From contig NZ_CP070353.1 in the NCBI RefSeq assembly GCF_016919405.1, forward strand, positions 3,666,001-3,730,000: a DNA stretch of 64,000 nt. Direction: 5' to 3'. Source of the stretch: Ensifer sp. PDNC004. Its GTDB lineage: Bacteria; Pseudomonadota; Alphaproteobacteria; Rhizobiales; Rhizobiaceae. Made by a program: the position numbers and the translations under genes. Positions 63,991 to 64,000 of the stretch are shown in pieces (position 1 is the stretch's first letter; the number at the start of each line of letters is the position of its first letter). Under the pieces are notes generated by a model. It saw only the letters and a list, made by a program, of their open reading frames with translations, did no database searches and had not been told where the DNA came from.

Positions 63991-64000
63991 TTTTTCCGAA

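Larger units (their letters stand above)
63692..64000. other. Promoter region of the M23 gene and start of an edge region
   Basis: 309 bases without a gene I can support. AT-rich TATCCTATATATCC near 63809-63822 may be the M23 promoter on the minus strand. Further right the sequence becomes G-rich, then gives the hairpin at 63951-63975 and the Pho-box-like repeat at 63973-63990, both reading toward the right edge. Confidence 0.4.

Noticed and set aside
1..64000. CRISPR arrays, insertion sequences, prophage, attachment sites
   Set aside because: No repeat-spacer series, transposase, integrase or tRNA-linked direct repeat was found in the window.

Overview
The window is a GC-rich, gene-dense piece of an alphaproteobacterial chromosome. 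Gene content and order point to the Rhizobiales, most likely Sinorhizobium/Ensifer or a close relative. The markers I used are a CpdR-type response regulator, ftsE-ftsX followed by a YdcF-like gene and plsC, a TIGR02302 giant membrane protein beside lysA, the ptsP-prfA-prmC-DUF4167-clpB series, and a CtrA-type box. This is inference from gene families and synteny; no database search was run. There is no prophage, transposase, CRISPR array or rRNA. One tRNA, tRNA-Leu(CAA), is present.

Layout. 1-3.4 kb: a partial hydroxyacylglutathione hydrolase gene, divergent from a methyltransferase gene, then the overlapping hisC-tyrC pair. 3.4-8.6 kb: a DUF2125 gene, chaC, and a minus-strand group ftsE-ftsX-ydcF-plsC (cell division, envelope and lipid functions) preceded by a full CtrA box. 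8.9-17.6 kb: a membrane-anchored protein, hpt, cpdR, the TIGR02302 protein, lysA with an upstream small lipoprotein, and argH tightly divergent from tlpA. 17.6-22.4 kb: hbd, etfA and etfB (acyl-CoA and hydroxyacyl-CoA oxidation) with a palindrome upstream of etfB, then rhomboid, a cobalamin adenosyltransferase and a HIG1-like membrane protein. 22.4-29.2 kb: an SDR, BrkB/YihY, GluQ-RS, an AlkA-like glycosylase, an HNH protein, DsbB, tRNA-Leu and an acyl-CoA synthetase. 29.4-35.2 kb: a FemAB/GNAT-like gene translationally coupled to a Wzx-type flippase, a small HhH protein, and secA. 35.5-43.9 kb: parvulin PPIase, argJ, a GNAT, mutT, a small membrane protein with an orphan Flp pilin, a methyltransferase divergent from comF, then grxC, a nitrilase, DUF1178 and a GNAT. 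43.9-50 kb: ubiG, then a block that looks accessory. It begins at an intergenic palindromic element and carries a DHFR-like protein, a methyltransferase, an ABC-F ATPase, and a choloylglycine-hydrolase-family enzyme with an outer-membrane protein. 50.3-64 kb: lysC, ptsP, prfA, prmC, DUF4167, a TetR regulator divergent from a saccharopine-dehydrogenase-like gene with a palindromic operator between them, clpB behind a heat-shock-type promoter, and a large M23 peptidase. The last bases hold a Pho-box-like direct repeat that would serve a gene beyond the edge.

Most of the region is core housekeeping. The points worth a second look are the regulatory sites (CtrA box at ftsE, TetR operator, etf palindrome, RpoH-type promoter, Pho box), the FemAB-flippase pair, the acylase-porin pair in the block after ubiG, and the orphan Flp pilin with its small membrane partner. 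I found no clear evidence of a wholly new system.
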